Shown: positions 53,174-61,930, numbered from the stretch's first letter. The stretch is 64,000 nucleotides of DNA from Oscillospiraceae bacterium (GCA_017435525.1 JAFSEW010000057.1:20510-84509); one strand, 5' to 3'. Notes: generated by a model from the sequence alone, not told the origin. Numbers and translations are program-made.

Positions 53174-53581
53174 ATGAAGAAATTTATCATTTGGATGCTG
53201 ATTTTTTTGTTGAGCCTGTCTTTGTGCGCCTGCGGCGGGAAGGAGACACCGGAAACTACTGCGGCACCTACGGAACCGGAGACCACCGTGGAGAGAATCA
53301 TTGGCACCTGGATCAGCCTGGAAGACCAGAGGGTCGTCATCAACGGCAATACCACTGCCGGTACCAGAGTCGTGATCAAGGAAGACAAGACCGGCGAAAT
53401 ACGCCAGGGGGACCAGTCCGTTCCGGTTACCTGGGAGTATGATGAGGCGACCCGTACCCTGATCCTGTACAACGCCCTGGACAAAACCAAGGTGGAGGTC
53501 CTTACATATCTGGAAGTGATTGACGCGCTGTACAACGACTGGAACGGCATGATGGCCAGAGTAGACGAAAAGACCGGCTGA
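53174..53581 (+). CDS. Small lipoprotein of unknown function
   Basis: A 135-aa exported lipoprotein: signal peptide with lipobox SLCAC, Thr/Glu/Pro spacer, then a beta-rich domain of about 90 residues (IIGTWISLEDQRVVINGN, GEIRQGDQSVPVTWEYDEAT). The start IIGTW and the strand spacing resemble small lipocalin-like or copper-resistance-type barrels. AAGGAA precedes the ATG. Single gene between repeats and a terminator. Confidence 0.75.
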   Translation: MKKFIIWMLIFLLSLSLCACGGKETPETTAAPTEPETTVERIIGTWISLEDQRVVINGNTTAGTRVVIKEDKTGEIRQGDQSVPVTWEYDEATRTLILYNALDKTKVEVLTYLEVIDALYNDWNGMMARVDEKTG

Positions 53582-53607
53582 GTTTTGCCGAATCTTTCAT
53601 AAAGCAC

Positions 53608-53640
53608 CCCAGCTTCAAGACAGCTTGAAGCTGGGTTTTT
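53608..53640 (+). terminator. Terminator after the small lipoprotein gene
   Basis: Stem CCCAGCTTCAAG / CTTGAAGCTGGG, loop ACAG, T-run. Confidence 0.88.
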
Positions 53641-53680
53641 CTACATTTTGCATAAGAATATTCGCTGCCTTGCAAAATGA

Positions 53681-53709
53681 TTGACTTTGCCTGAATAATG
53701 CCGTAAAAT
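53681..53709 (+). promoter_or_regulatory. Promoter of the symporter gene at 53762
   Basis: TTGACT (53681-53686) and TAAAAT (53704-53709), 17-bp spacer. Confidence 0.7.
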
Positions 53710-53761
53710 ACACCCATGAAATGAAGGAATCATTTCGAATATATTCAAGAGAGGTAGAAAT

Positions 53762-54985
53762 ATGAAGAAAATCAAATCCAATCTGGCGCTGCAGATCTTC
53801 ATTGCTCTGGTTCTGGCCATTGTGGTTGGCCTGCTGATGAGCAAGCAGGTGGCATTTGCCAACGCCTACATCAAGCCCTTCGGCACCATCTTCCTGAACC
53901 TGCTGAAGTTCATTGTGTGCCCCATCGTGCTGTTCTCCATCCTGTGCGGCATGATCTCCATGAAGGATATCCGCAAGGTGGGCTCCATCGGCCTGAAGAC
54001 CATCGTGTATTATATGCTCACCACCGCTGTGGCTATCGTCATCGGCCTGCTGATGGGCCAGCTGATGAAGGGTTTCTTCCCTGTGCTGTCCACTTCCGAT
54101 CTGGTGTATGAAGCCAAGGAGCCTACGCCCTTTATGAATGTTCTGGTGGATATCTTCCCCTCCAACTTCCTGGCACCTCTGGTCAACGCCAACATGCTGC
54201 AGATCATCGTCATCGCCCTGTTTGTGGGCTTCGGCATCATCCTGGTGGGTGAAAAGGCCGACGGCGTTCGCGTCCTGATCCAGCAGCTGAACGATGTGTT
54301 CATGAAGGTAATGGAGCTGATCCTGAAGCTCTCTCCCATCGGCGTGTTCTGCCTGCTGACTCCCGTTGTGGCAGAAAACGGTGCCAAGATCATCGGCTCC
54401 CTGGCTATGGTGCTGCTGACTGCTTACATCAGCTATGTCATCCACGCCCTGGTGGTTTACTCCACCACCGTCCGCACCATGGGCGGCGTGAGCCCCCTGA
54501 AGTTCTTCAAGGGCATGGCTCCCGCTATGATCTTTGCCTTCTCCTCCGCTTCCTCTGTGGGTACCCTGCCCCTGAACATGGAGTGCTGCGAGAAGCTGGG
54601 CGCTGACAAGGAGACCACCGCATTCGTGCTGCCCCTGGGCGCTACCATCAACATGGACGGCACCGCCATCTATCAGGGCGTTTGCGCCATCTTCATCGCT
54701 TCCTGCTTCGGCATCGACCTGACCCTGGGCGAGATGGCTACCATCGTTGTCACCGCAACCCTGGCTTCCATCGGTACCGCAGGTGTGCCCGGCGCAGGCA
54801 TGGTGATGCTGGCCATGGTGCTGACCTCCGTGGGTCTGCCTGTGGAAGGCATTGCGCTGGTGGCCGGCGTGGACCGTATCTTCGATATGGGCAGAACCGT
54901 GCTGAATATTACCGGCGACGCTTCCTGTGCGCTGATCGTTTCCAGCATGGAGCGCAAGGCCGAGCAGAAGAAGCTCTCTCAGTAA
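53762..54985 (+). CDS. Dicarboxylate/amino acid:cation symporter (DAACS), copy 1
   Basis: A 407-aa glutamate/aspartate/dicarboxylate-type transporter driven by Na+ or H+. Family motifs: the Ser-rich re-entrant loop AFSSASSVGTLPLNMEC, the cation-site motif LGATINMDGTA and the second hairpin IGTAGVPGAGMVML. Near the N-terminus is LLKFIVCPIVLFSILCGM. RBS AAGAGAGG. It stands alone with promoter and terminator. A more divergent relative is encoded at 59530. Confidence 0.92.
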   Translation: MKKIKSNLALQIFIALVLAIVVGLLMSKQVAFANAYIKPFGTIFLNLLKFIVCPIVLFSILCGMISMKDIRKVGSIGLKTIVYYMLTTAVAIVIGLLMGQLMKGFFPVLSTSDLVYEAKEPTPFMNVLVDIFPSNFLAPLVNANMLQIIVIALFVGFGIILVGEKADGVRVLIQQLNDVFMKVMELILKLSPIGVFCLLTPVVAENGAKIIGSLAMVLLTAYISYVIHALVVYSTTVRTMGGVSPLKFFKGMAPAMIFAFSSASSVGTLPLNMECCEKLGADKETTAFVLPLGATINMDGTAIYQGVCAIFIASCFGIDLTLGEMATIVVTATLASIGTAGVPGAGMVMLAMVLTSVGLPVEGIALVAGVDRIFDMGRTVLNITGDASCALIVSSMERKAEQKKLSQ

Positions 54986-55000
54986 CCGCAATTTTACAAA

Positions 55001-55035
55001 ACAGCCGGCACCTGTCAGGTGCCGGCTGTTGCAGT
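55001..55035 (+). terminator. Hairpin after the symporter gene
   Basis: Stem ACAGCCGGCACC / GGTGCCGGCTGT with loop TGTCA; the T-tail is weak. Confidence 0.65.
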
Positions 55036-55083
55036 TTGCATTTGGCTGTGCTATACTGAAGCAAAAGAAGGGGGTGCACGACT

Positions 55084-56043
55084 ATGGTCACACTGGAAAT
55101 GTTGAAAGGGATTACAACCGGTGCGGTGCGGATTTGGGAGGAGGACGGCTGGTTCCGTTTCTCCCGGTTTACCCGGTACCAGGAGGAGCTGCTGCAGCAG
55201 CGGGGGTTTGCCCCCAGAGAGCAGGCCGGTGCCGGTATGCGGCTGGAATTTCTCACCCGGGGCGGCCGGCTGGCGTTCGACTATGAAGTACATCCCGGCA
55301 GCGGCAGAGACTACTGGGGCATCGAGATTGCCCACGATGGTCTGGGCATGGTGCACCTGCAGGGGAAAGTGCCCCACAGCGGCCATGTTTGCCATCAGAT
55401 CCCGCCGTTGGAGCGGGAAATTCGGGTGACGGTGTATTTCCCCAATCTGGCCGCATTGCGGATTCGGAATCTGCAGCTGCCGGAGGACGCGGCGCCCTAT
55501 ACCCGGCAGAAGAAATATCTGGCATTGGGCGACTCCATTACCCAGGGCTATGATGCCGCCCATCCCAACCAGACCTATGTGAATCTGCTGGCGGATGCCT
55601 GGGATGCCCAGGTGCTGAATCAGGCTATCGGCGGCGATGTGTTCTGCCCGGAGAATCTGGACCCGGCGCTGGACTTTTCGCCGGACATCATTACGGTGGC
55701 CTACGGCACCAACGACTGGACGCTCCAGGTGCTGCAAAGCGGCGCTGCCAAGGCTTATCTGGATAAATTGACCGGGCTGTACCCCGGTGTGCCGGTGTTT
55801 GTGCTGCTTCCTCTGTGGCGGGAAGTGGAAAACGAACTGCGTGGCGGCATTACGCTGCAGCAGGGCAGGGAATTGCTTTCTTCCTGGGCAGAAAACCGGG
55901 AGAATGTGTTTGTTATCGACTGCCACCACTTCATTCCCTTCCTGCCGGAATATTTCTATGACGGCGTGCTGCATCCCAACGACATGGGCTATCTGTACTA
56001 TGCCCGGGCTCTGGAAAAGGCGGTTCCGCTTTTTTCGCATTGA
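55084..56043 (+). CDS. SGNH/GDSL hydrolase, two-domain type
   Basis: A 319-aa esterase. The N-terminal ~130 residues are a jelly-roll-like domain; the SGNH hydrolase follows with block I LALGDSITQGYD (nucleophile Ser), the Gly block QAIGGDVF, VAYGTNDW with the Asn and the C-terminal DGVLHPNDMGY with catalytic Asp and His. No signal peptide, so probably cytoplasmic. Enzymes of this layout are often carbohydrate esterases removing acetyl groups. GGGGGTG precedes the ATG. Confidence 0.88.
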   Translation: MVTLEMLKGITTGAVRIWEEDGWFRFSRFTRYQEELLQQRGFAPREQAGAGMRLEFLTRGGRLAFDYEVHPGSGRDYWGIEIAHDGLGMVHLQGKVPHSGHVCHQIPPLEREIRVTVYFPNLAALRIRNLQLPEDAAPYTRQKKYLALGDSITQGYDAAHPNQTYVNLLADAWDAQVLNQAIGGDVFCPENLDPALDFSPDIITVAYGTNDWTLQVLQSGAAKAYLDKLTGLYPGVPVFVLLPLWREVENELRGGITLQQGRELLSSWAENRENVFVIDCHHFIPFLPEYFYDGVLHPNDMGYLYYARALEKAVPLFSH

Positions 56044-56129
56044 CACAGACCCGGAAGCTTACTATAATGATTCCAACAAAACGCATGCATAGCGGCTTCG
56101 ACCGCTGCCAAGCATAAGGAGGAAATGCC

Positions 56130-56420
56130 ATGGAAAACGAAGAAATCCTGCAGGAGGAAGAATTCTCCACCCTGACCCTGGTGGATGACAAGGGTGAGGA
56201 AACTGTTTTTGAGTATCTGGACTGCATCGAGTATCAGGGCAAGGAGTACCTGGTGCTGACACCTATGGAGGAAGAAGGCCAGATTGTGATTCTGGAAGTG
56301 GAGCCCGTGGACGAGGAGAATGAGAACTACATCGCCGTGGAAGACGAAGCAGTTCTGGAGGCCGTCTACGCCATCTTCAAGGAGCGCTATCAGGATGTCC
56401 TGACCTTTGCGGAAGAATAA
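56130..56420 (+). CDS. DUF1292 family protein
   Basis: A 96-aa very acidic protein with the DUF1292 pattern: FSTLTLVDDKGEETVFEYLD, then CIEYQGKEYLVLTP and VILEVEPVDEENENYIAVED. Small proteins of this family are common in Firmicutes, often near Holliday-junction resolvase or alaS genes; here it is single. RBS AAGGAGG. Function unknown. Confidence 0.88.
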   Translation: MENEEILQEEEFSTLTLVDDKGEETVFEYLDCIEYQGKEYLVLTPMEEEGQIVILEVEPVDEENENYIAVEDEAVLEAVYAIFKERYQDVLTFAEE

Positions 56421-56429
56421 GAGAAAAAG

Positions 56430-56458
56430 GAACCCCCGGTTTCCGGGGGTTCTTTTTT
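56430..56458 (+). terminator. Terminator after the DUF1292 gene
   Basis: Stem GAACCCCCGG / CCGGGGGTTC, loop TTT, then TTTTTT. Confidence 0.9.
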
Positions 56459-56466
56459 GGTTAAAG

Positions 56467-56680
56467 AAAACCACCAGCCTGGTGGTTCCAAAAGGCTTTC
56501 GCTTTGCCCAATCCCGCCGCAGCGGCAAGCCTCCCTCTGATGAGGGAGGTGGCACGGCATAAGCCGTGACGGAGGGAGAGAAACAAGAAGAAAAGTATTC
56601 TCTCCCCCAGTCATGCTATTCGCATGACAGCCCCCTCGTCAGAGGGGGCCTTGGACGCTCCCACACCGGTAGGCCTTTCA
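56467..56680. repeat. Dispersed repeat block (CTCCCTC...GAGGGAGG type)
   Basis: It contains CCACCAG-CCTGGTGG, then GCCTCCCTCTGATGAGGGAGG, CACGGCATAAGCCGTG and, in inverted order, CTCTCCCCCAGTCATGCT and CCCCCTCGTCAGAGGGGG. This is a cluster of palindromes of the sort repeated widely in gut Clostridia. The 333-bp gap before the sigma factor holds nothing else I can support. Confidence 0.6.
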
Positions 56681-56753
56681 ATACGCTGAAAAAAGCCTTG
56701 CAACACTTTGCCCTTGTCATTCGTTATCCAGGCAGAAAGGGGGGACGAAACCT

Positions 56754-57215
56754 ATGTGGGAAGAACTTTATGAAGACCACTATCAAGAGCTTGTGGCCTA
56801 TGGAACCCGCATCAGCGCAAGCAAAGAGCTTGCGGAGGATCTGACCCAGGAAACCTTTGTAAAGGCGCTGATGCATGCAGATACCGTGATGGATTTGTCT
56901 CCTTGCAAGCAGCGGGCGTGGCTGTACCGCACCTTCAAAAACCTGTTCCTTGACCGCTGTCGCCGGGCCGCTCTGGAAAATGCCTACACGCAGAACCTAC
57001 AGGCCGAATACGCAGAGGATCGGGGAATGCAGGAGGTGGAAAATGCCATGGTGCTGCAGAGCATCAGTCCCCAGGATCGGGCGATGTTTCAGCTGCGGTA
57101 TTTTGACGGCTATTCTGCCGAAGAGATCGCGCAAATGATGAATCTCCCGCCGGGAACGGTGCGCTCGAAGCTTTCCCGCTGCCGCAAATACTTAAAACAA
57201 AATCTGGAAGGATAA
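56754..57215 (+). CDS. ECF-type sigma-70 factor
   Basis: A 153-aa RNA polymerase sigma factor with region 2 (ELYEDHYQELVAYGTRIS, LAEDLTQETFVKAL, WLYRTFKNLFLDRCRR) and region 4 HTH (QLRYFDGYSAEEIAQMMNLP, GTVRSKLSRCRKYLKQ). GGGGGG precedes the start. There is no typical anti-sigma factor: the next gene, 14 bp downstream, encodes a soluble repeat protein that may play that part. Confidence 0.9.
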   Translation: MWEELYEDHYQELVAYGTRISASKELAEDLTQETFVKALMHADTVMDLSPCKQRAWLYRTFKNLFLDRCRRAALENAYTQNLQAEYAEDRGMQEVENAMVLQSISPQDRAMFQLRYFDGYSAEEIAQMMNLPPGTVRSKLSRCRKYLKQNLEG

Positions 57216-57229
57216 CGGAGGAAATGAAT

Positions 57230-58459
57230 ATGGCGAAGAAGCTGATGATTAACTGTGCAACCTGCGATGCCAGAAATATTGCAGAAGAGAACTATGCCCA
57301 CTATGAGCAAATTACCGTCAACTGCGCCATGGTGCTGACAAGCCCCAACGCAAAGGCTGTGATGAACAAGCTGCCCTTTACCCTGAACTGCGCCAATGTG
57401 CTGGAAGTGGAGGGGGATGCGCAGGTGCGTACCATCAACGGCAGCAGCGAAATCAAGAGCAGCGATGTGGTACCGGCATCGAAATACTATATGCTGGTCA
57501 ACGGCAGCCTCACCATCGGCCCTGACACCCAGAAGCAGCTGGAACAGTGCGTGGGTATGACGATCAACGGCAGCCTTACCTGCCCCGAAAGCGTGTACGC
57601 AATGCTCAACAGCGTGAATGTGAACGGTTCCACCACTTGCTATCCGGACGGCGCCATCGTGCTCAAGCGCAACGCGGTGATCGATAAGCTGTTTGCGCTC
57701 CGGGCAAAGAGCAGCCTCTATTGGTCCGGCCGCCGGATGATTATGGTGGATCCCCAGCTGGATGGGGAAAAGCTGAAGGCCAAGGGCGTGAGATTCAGTA
57801 CCAAGGAAGTGATCATCGCCGAATCCAAGGTAGAGGCACTGATCGACTGCATTGAGGAACGGGCGGAAATCATCATCGTCCCGGATGGCGCTGCTGTAGT
57901 GCTGGATGATATTACCCTGGATGAAGATGCGCTGCGGCGCTACGGCAAGCAGCTGTATGTGATCGGGGATGTGACGGTGCCGGAGGATGCGGACGCGCTG
58001 GATGAAATCCGATATCTCCATGTGCGCGGCGATGCCAAGGTGCCCCAGAAACATAAGGAAAAACTGCTGCGGGTGTTAACAGAGATTTCCGGTCAGGTGA
58101 GGGTGGCGAAGCCCAAGGGTGCGACCCTGGAGGATAAGCCTTTCCTGAAGATTACCAGATGGATGCTGGAGCAGCAGCCGCTGGGAATTGATGTCAGCGA
58201 TTGCGCGGTGGTAAAAATTGCCGACGATATCCCCAAGGAATTGATTATGCAGCGGCTGCACATTGAGGACTGCGGCGTTGTGCAGTGCAGTCAGGAACTG
58301 GAAGATGCGGTTACTATGATCTGCACCGATGTAGGACATGTGGGCGGCACCGAAGGCGATGACGGCATGGGTGTGGGCGATATGCTCAAGAATGCCATGG
58401 GCGGAATTAAGGACATGCTGGATACCAAGATGGTGAACGCTGCCGACTATGTGCTGTAA
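57230..58459 (+). CDS. Repetitive solenoid-like protein partnered with an ECF sigma factor
   Basis: A 409-aa soluble protein of unknown function. Start at 57230 is correctly spaced (8 bp) from GGAGG; the ATG at 57224 is too close. It begins with a CATC zinc-knuckle-like pair (INCATCDAR) and has short strand-turn repeats with INGS, VNGSLTI, INGSLTC and VNGSTTC at about 20-residue intervals, as in beta-solenoids such as bactofilins. The C-terminus has a Gly/Met-rich amphipathic segment (GDMLKNAMGGIKDML). Its position right after the sigma gene suggests regulation of, or by, that factor. Confidence 0.75.
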   Translation: MAKKLMINCATCDARNIAEENYAHYEQITVNCAMVLTSPNAKAVMNKLPFTLNCANVLEVEGDAQVRTINGSSEIKSSDVVPASKYYMLVNGSLTIGPDTQKQLEQCVGMTINGSLTCPESVYAMLNSVNVNGSTTCYPDGAIVLKRNAVIDKLFALRAKSSLYWSGRRMIMVDPQLDGEKLKAKGVRFSTKEVIIAESKVEALIDCIEERAEIIIVPDGAAVVLDDITLDEDALRRYGKQLYVIGDVTVPEDADALDEIRYLHVRGDAKVPQKHKEKLLRVLTEISGQVRVAKPKGATLEDKPFLKITRWMLEQQPLGIDVSDCAVVKIADDIPKELIMQRLHIEDCGVVQCSQELEDAVTMICTDVGHVGGTEGDDGMGVGDMLKNAMGGIKDMLDTKMVNAADYVL

Positions 58460-58475
58460 TATGGCGCTTTCATAA

Positions 58476-58504
58476 GGGCCGACGTGCCTCAATCGGCCCC
58501 TACA
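58476..58504. repeat. GTAGGG-edged palindrome (reverse)
   Basis: GGGCCGA...TCGGCCCC then CTAC; read on the minus strand it starts GTAGGGGCCGATT. Confidence 0.55.
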
Positions 58505-58549
58505 AGCAAGAAGAAAACCGGTTGGGTGGGAACCCAACCGGCTTTTCGC

Positions 58550-59407
58550 TTATTCGAAGGTTTCCTCCTGGCGGGCAGCGGTGTCTCTGCGGCCGGTGGG
58601 GGTGGTGCCGAATTGCTTGGCATAGGCCCGGGTGAAGGAACTGTAGCTGCGCCAGCCGGAGCGGTAGCAGGCATCGGTGGCGCTGAGGCCCGAGCGGATA
58701 TGGTCTCTTGCCAGCAGCAGCCGCCGCTGGGTCAGATAATCGTGGACGGTGATGCCGGTTTCTTTCCGGAAGAGGCGCATCATGTGGTACTTGCTTAAGT
58801 AAATTTGCTCCGCCAGGGCATCAATGCTGATATCTTCCGCAAGATGGGCATCCATATAGCGGATCAGCTTCAGCACCCGGTCGTTTTTGGGCTCCATCAG
58901 CCCCGTCTGCTCCCGGTTTTTCCGCAGGTTTCGGCTGATCTGCACCAGCAGACGCAGCAGCAGGCTGTTGCTGAGAATTTCCCGGCCATAGTCGCTGCCG
59001 GAAAGCTCCTTTTCCAGAGACGCTGCCAGCTGGAAAATTACCTTCTGCTGGGCTTCGTCTGCCCGGAGCACATGCCCATGCTGCCCATTGAAGCATTCCC
59101 GCAGATCGCATTCCGCCACCGACTGCCGCTGCAGAAATTCCGGGGATATGTAGAGAATAATCCGCTCATAAGCCACGCCAACCTCAAATTCCGGCCGGTG
59201 TACGCAGCCGCTGCCGATGAGCACCGCATCTCCGGAGCGGATGGAATAGCGCTGGCCGTCCACCACATAGCTGCCGGAACCGGACACCAGCAGCAGAATT
59301 TTGCTGAATTCGTGGTAGTGGTAATCCGGGCGGATGCCACTGTCGGATCGCAGGTGGAAGAGCCGGTAGTCCTCCAAAAGGTAGCCTGTTTTTTGATAGT
59401 CTGTCAT
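58550..59407 (-). CDS. AraC-family transcription regulator
   Basis: A 285-aa regulator. Start MTDYQKTG at 59407 has GGAG upstream; the longer frame lacks an RBS. N-terminal cupin-like effector domain (PDYHYHEFSKILLLVSGSGSY, DGQRYSIRSGDAVLIGSG) and C-terminal double HTH (ISIDALAEQIYLSKYHMMRLF, RSGWRSYSSFTRAYAKQFG). It is divergent from the symporter gene at 59530; two TTTGCAATA direct repeats lie between them. Confidence 0.9.
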   Translation of the reverse strand: MTDYQKTGYLLEDYRLFHLRSDSGIRPDYHYHEFSKILLLVSGSGSYVVDGQRYSIRSGDAVLIGSGCVHRPEFEVGVAYERIILYISPEFLQRQSVAECDLRECFNGQHGHVLRADEAQQKVIFQLAASLEKELSGSDYGREILSNSLLLRLLVQISRNLRKNREQTGLMEPKNDRVLKLIRYMDAHLAEDISIDALAEQIYLSKYHMMRLFRKETGITVHDYLTQRRLLLARDHIRSGLSATDACYRSGWRSYSSFTRAYAKQFGTTPTGRRDTAARQEETFE

Positions 59408-59430
59408 AACTTTTTTCTCCAAGAGCATCA

Positions 59431-59471
59431 TTTGCAATAATTATAGCACGGAATGCGTTTTCTTTGCAATA
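59431..59471. promoter_or_regulatory. TTTGCAATA direct repeats, candidate AraC-type operator
   Basis: TTTGCAATA at 59431-59439 and 59463-59471, 32 bp apart (about three helical turns), in the regulator/symporter intergenic region. Direct repeats of this kind are typical binding sites for AraC-type dimers. Confidence 0.5.
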
Positions 59472-59529
59472 GTTGCGTTGTAAAATGGCAAAGAACAAAC
59501 TAAGAAAAACTTTTCCGGAGGTCATCCCT

Positions 59530-60768
59530 ATGAAGAAGTTTCTGAAGAACTACGCATTTATTATTTTCATGCTCATCGGCATCGTAGCCGGCTGCGTGAC
59601 CGGTGCTTTCTGGCCCGGTGCCAAAGCTCTGGAACCCCTGGGCACCCTGTTCATCAACATGATGTTCTGCATCGTGGTTCCCATGGTGTTCTGCTCCATC
59701 GCTTCCGCCGTTGCCAATATGGATAACGCTAAGCGGGCAGGCAAGCTGATGGGTACCACTCTGGTTACCTTCTGCGCCACCGCAGCCATCGCTGCCGTCA
59801 TTATGTATATCGTCTGCCGCCTGATTCCTCTGGTTCCTGAGAGCTACAAGGCCGTGGAAGGCGCTGTGGATGATCCCATGAGTCTGGGTGAGCTGGTTGT
59901 CGGCTTCTTCACCAAGCCCGATTTCCATGAGCTGCTGAGCCGCAGAGCCATCCTGCCCCTGATCGTGTTCGCCGTGCTCTTTGGCTTCGGTGTTCAGATG
60001 TCCGGCGGTAAGGAAACCGTCATGGCAAAGTTCCTGGCCAGCGCCACCGATACCCTGATGAACATGGTGAAGCTGGTTTCCTACTATGCCCCCATCGGCT
60101 TCTTCGGCTTCTTCGCCTACCTGGTTGCTACTTACGGTCCCCAGCTGATCAGCGACTACAGCAAGACCCTGCTGATCTACTATGTGCTGAGCTTTGCGTA
60201 CATGTTTGCTATGTTCCCCCTGTACGCCCGTTTCGGCGGCGGCAAGGGCGGTGCCAAGGTGATGTTCAAGCACCTGTTCAAGCCCGCAGCCGTTTCCTTC
60301 GGCACCTGCTCCAGCGTTGCTACCATCCCCACCAACATGGAAGCCGCCGAAGAGACCGGCATTTCCAAGGATGTTTCCAAGGTGGTTCTGCCCATGGGCG
60401 CTACCATGCACATGGACGGCTCTGCCATGTCCGCTATCATTAAGGTGGCTTTCCTGTTCGGCGTGTTCGGCAAGGACTTCGGCACATGGGAAGCAATTCT
60501 GGCCATCGTTGTGGCTGTGTTCTCTTCCGTGGCTATGTCCGGCATTCCCGGCGGCGGTGGTACCGGCGAACTGGTGCTGTGCACCGTGTTCTTCCCGGAT
60601 CAGCTGGCCATTGCCTATCCCATTGCCCTGGCTCTGGGCAACCTGGTGGATCCTCCCGCAACCATGGTCAACGCCGCAGGCGACTATGTTGCCAGCTTCA
60701 TCGTTGAGCGCTTCGTCACCGGTAAGGATTGGCTCCAGAAGCAGCTGAAAGCAAAGAGCAAGAAGTAA
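59530..60768 (+). CDS. Dicarboxylate/amino acid:cation symporter (DAACS), copy 2
   Basis: A 412-aa transporter. ATG at 59530 follows CGGAGG with 9-bp spacing. Motifs: FGTCSSVATIPTNMEAAEE, LPMGATMHMDGSA and MSGIPGGGGTGELVL. The cation-site motif usually reads NMDGT; here the first residue is His and the last Ser, a recognisable subgroup. The C-terminus has VDPPATMVNAAGDYVAS. It is probably controlled by the divergent AraC regulator. The substrate is likely a C4-dicarboxylate or amino acid. Confidence 0.9.
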   Translation: MKKFLKNYAFIIFMLIGIVAGCVTGAFWPGAKALEPLGTLFINMMFCIVVPMVFCSIASAVANMDNAKRAGKLMGTTLVTFCATAAIAAVIMYIVCRLIPLVPESYKAVEGAVDDPMSLGELVVGFFTKPDFHELLSRRAILPLIVFAVLFGFGVQMSGGKETVMAKFLASATDTLMNMVKLVSYYAPIGFFGFFAYLVATYGPQLISDYSKTLLIYYVLSFAYMFAMFPLYARFGGGKGGAKVMFKHLFKPAAVSFGTCSSVATIPTNMEAAEETGISKDVSKVVLPMGATMHMDGSAMSAIIKVAFLFGVFGKDFGTWEAILAIVVAVFSSVAMSGIPGGGGTGELVLCTVFFPDQLAIAYPIALALGNLVDPPATMVNAAGDYVASFIVERFVTGKDWLQKQLKAKSKK

Positions 60769-60773
60769 ATACC

Positions 60774-60803
60774 AAGGCCGCTGCCATTGGCAGCGGCCTT
60801 TCC
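60774..60803 (+). terminator. Terminator after symporter copy 2
   Basis: Stem AAGGCCGCTGCC / GGCAGCGGCCTT, short T-containing tail. Confidence 0.75.
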
Positions 60804-60808
60804 AATTT

Positions 60809-60834
60809 GTAGGGGCCGGTGACTACACCGGCCC
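60809..60834. repeat. GTAGGG-edged palindrome
   Basis: GTAGGGGCCGGTG-ACTA-CACCGGCCC. Confidence 0.55.
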
Positions 60835-60841
60835 TTTGCGG

Positions 60842-61930
60842 TTATCCGTAGTTCTCTGCAAGCGCTTCAAAGAAATCGGCACCTGTCAGAAGAAGGTTCT
60901 CGTCAAAATTGAAATTGGCGGCGTGCAGCGTCGGGGTATCTCCCAGACCCAGGAAGAAGAATATCCCGGGCACCTGCTTCTGATACCAGGAGAAATCCTC
61001 GGAGATCATAGTGGGCTCTTCCAGCTCCCGGAAGGACACCATGCCGTGGGCCTTTTCCACCAGGTCAGGATCATTGGTCACAGCGGGATAGCCTTCGGTA
61101 AAATGGATATCCACTTTGCAGCCAAACTGCTTTTCCACAGCTTCTCCAATGGCAAGCAGATTGTCATGCAGATGCTGGAAAACGGAATCTTCATAGGTAC
61201 GCAGGGTGCCTTCCAGCCGGGTATGGCCGGAGATGATATTGCGCACGGTGCCGCTTTCCATCTTGCCGAAATTCAGCAGCCGCCGTACATCCGGGGGCAG
61301 GCTGGCTTCCAGCGCTCTGGCGCGGCGGTAGAATTCCACACCGGCAGCCAGGGCATCAATGGCTTCCCAGGATTTGCCGATATGGGCGCTGCGGCCCTGA
61401 ATATCCGCAGTAAGCTCGCTGACACGACTCATGAGCGCTCCTTTGCGGGTGTGCAGCACACCGGCTTCCAGGCCGGGCCACACATGCAGGCCGAAAATGG
61501 CTTCCACGCCGTATTCCTTGAGCACACCGCTGTCACACAGGGGCTTGGCACCGCCGATGGTCTCTTCCGCAGGCTGCAGGATCAGCAGCACATTGCAGCC
61601 CAGGCTTTTCTTAGCGCTGAGACGCCGGGCCAGTTCCAGGGCAATGGCCATGTGGGCATCGTGGCCGCAGGCATGCATGTAGCCATCATGACAGGAGGCG
61701 AAGGGCAGGCCGGTTTTTTCCGTGATGGGCAAGGCGTCGCAGTCCGCCCGGAAGGCAATGGTCTTCTCCGCGCCGAAGTCAAACCAGGCACAAAGGGAAT
61801 TGGGAATGGGGGACGAAAGAACGCAGTTCAGCCCTTCCAGGGCGCTGCGCAGGTAAGCCATGGTTTTGGGAAGCCGGAGATCCGGCTCCGGAATTTGGTG
61901 CAGAGCACGGCGGTCGTGGATGATCTGCAT
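60842..61930 (-). CDS. M20D family amidohydrolase/peptidase
   Basis: A 362-aa metal-dependent amidohydrolase of the HipO/AbgB-like M20 group, cleaving N-acyl amino acids or small peptides. Start MQIIHDRRALHQIPEP at 61930 is set by GGAGGT upstream on the minus strand; the ORF could extend but without an RBS. Metal motifs: FRADCDALPI, HACGHDAHMAIAL, LQPAEETIGGA and LHVWPGLEAG, with the dimerisation domain in the middle. Convergent with the symporter. Confidence 0.92.
   Translation of the reverse strand: MQIIHDRRALHQIPEPDLRLPKTMAYLRSALEGLNCVLSSPIPNSLCAWFDFGAEKTIAFRADCDALPITEKTGLPFASCHDGYMHACGHDAHMAIALELARRLSAKKSLGCNVLLILQPAEETIGGAKPLCDSGVLKEYGVEAIFGLHVWPGLEAGVLHTRKGALMSRVSELTADIQGRSAHIGKSWEAIDALAAGVEFYRRARALEASLPPDVRRLLNFGKMESGTVRNIISGHTRLEGTLRTYEDSVFQHLHDNLLAIGEAVEKQFGCKVDIHFTEGYPAVTNDPDLVEKAHGMVSFRELEEPTMISEDFSWYQKQVPGIFFFLGLGDTPTLHAANFNFDENLLLTGADFFEALAENYG

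Noticed and set aside
53008-53442. Plus-strand frame of 144 aa overlapping the small lipoprotein
   Set aside because: Out of frame with a gene that has a signal peptide, lipobox and RBS; it begins in repeat sequence.
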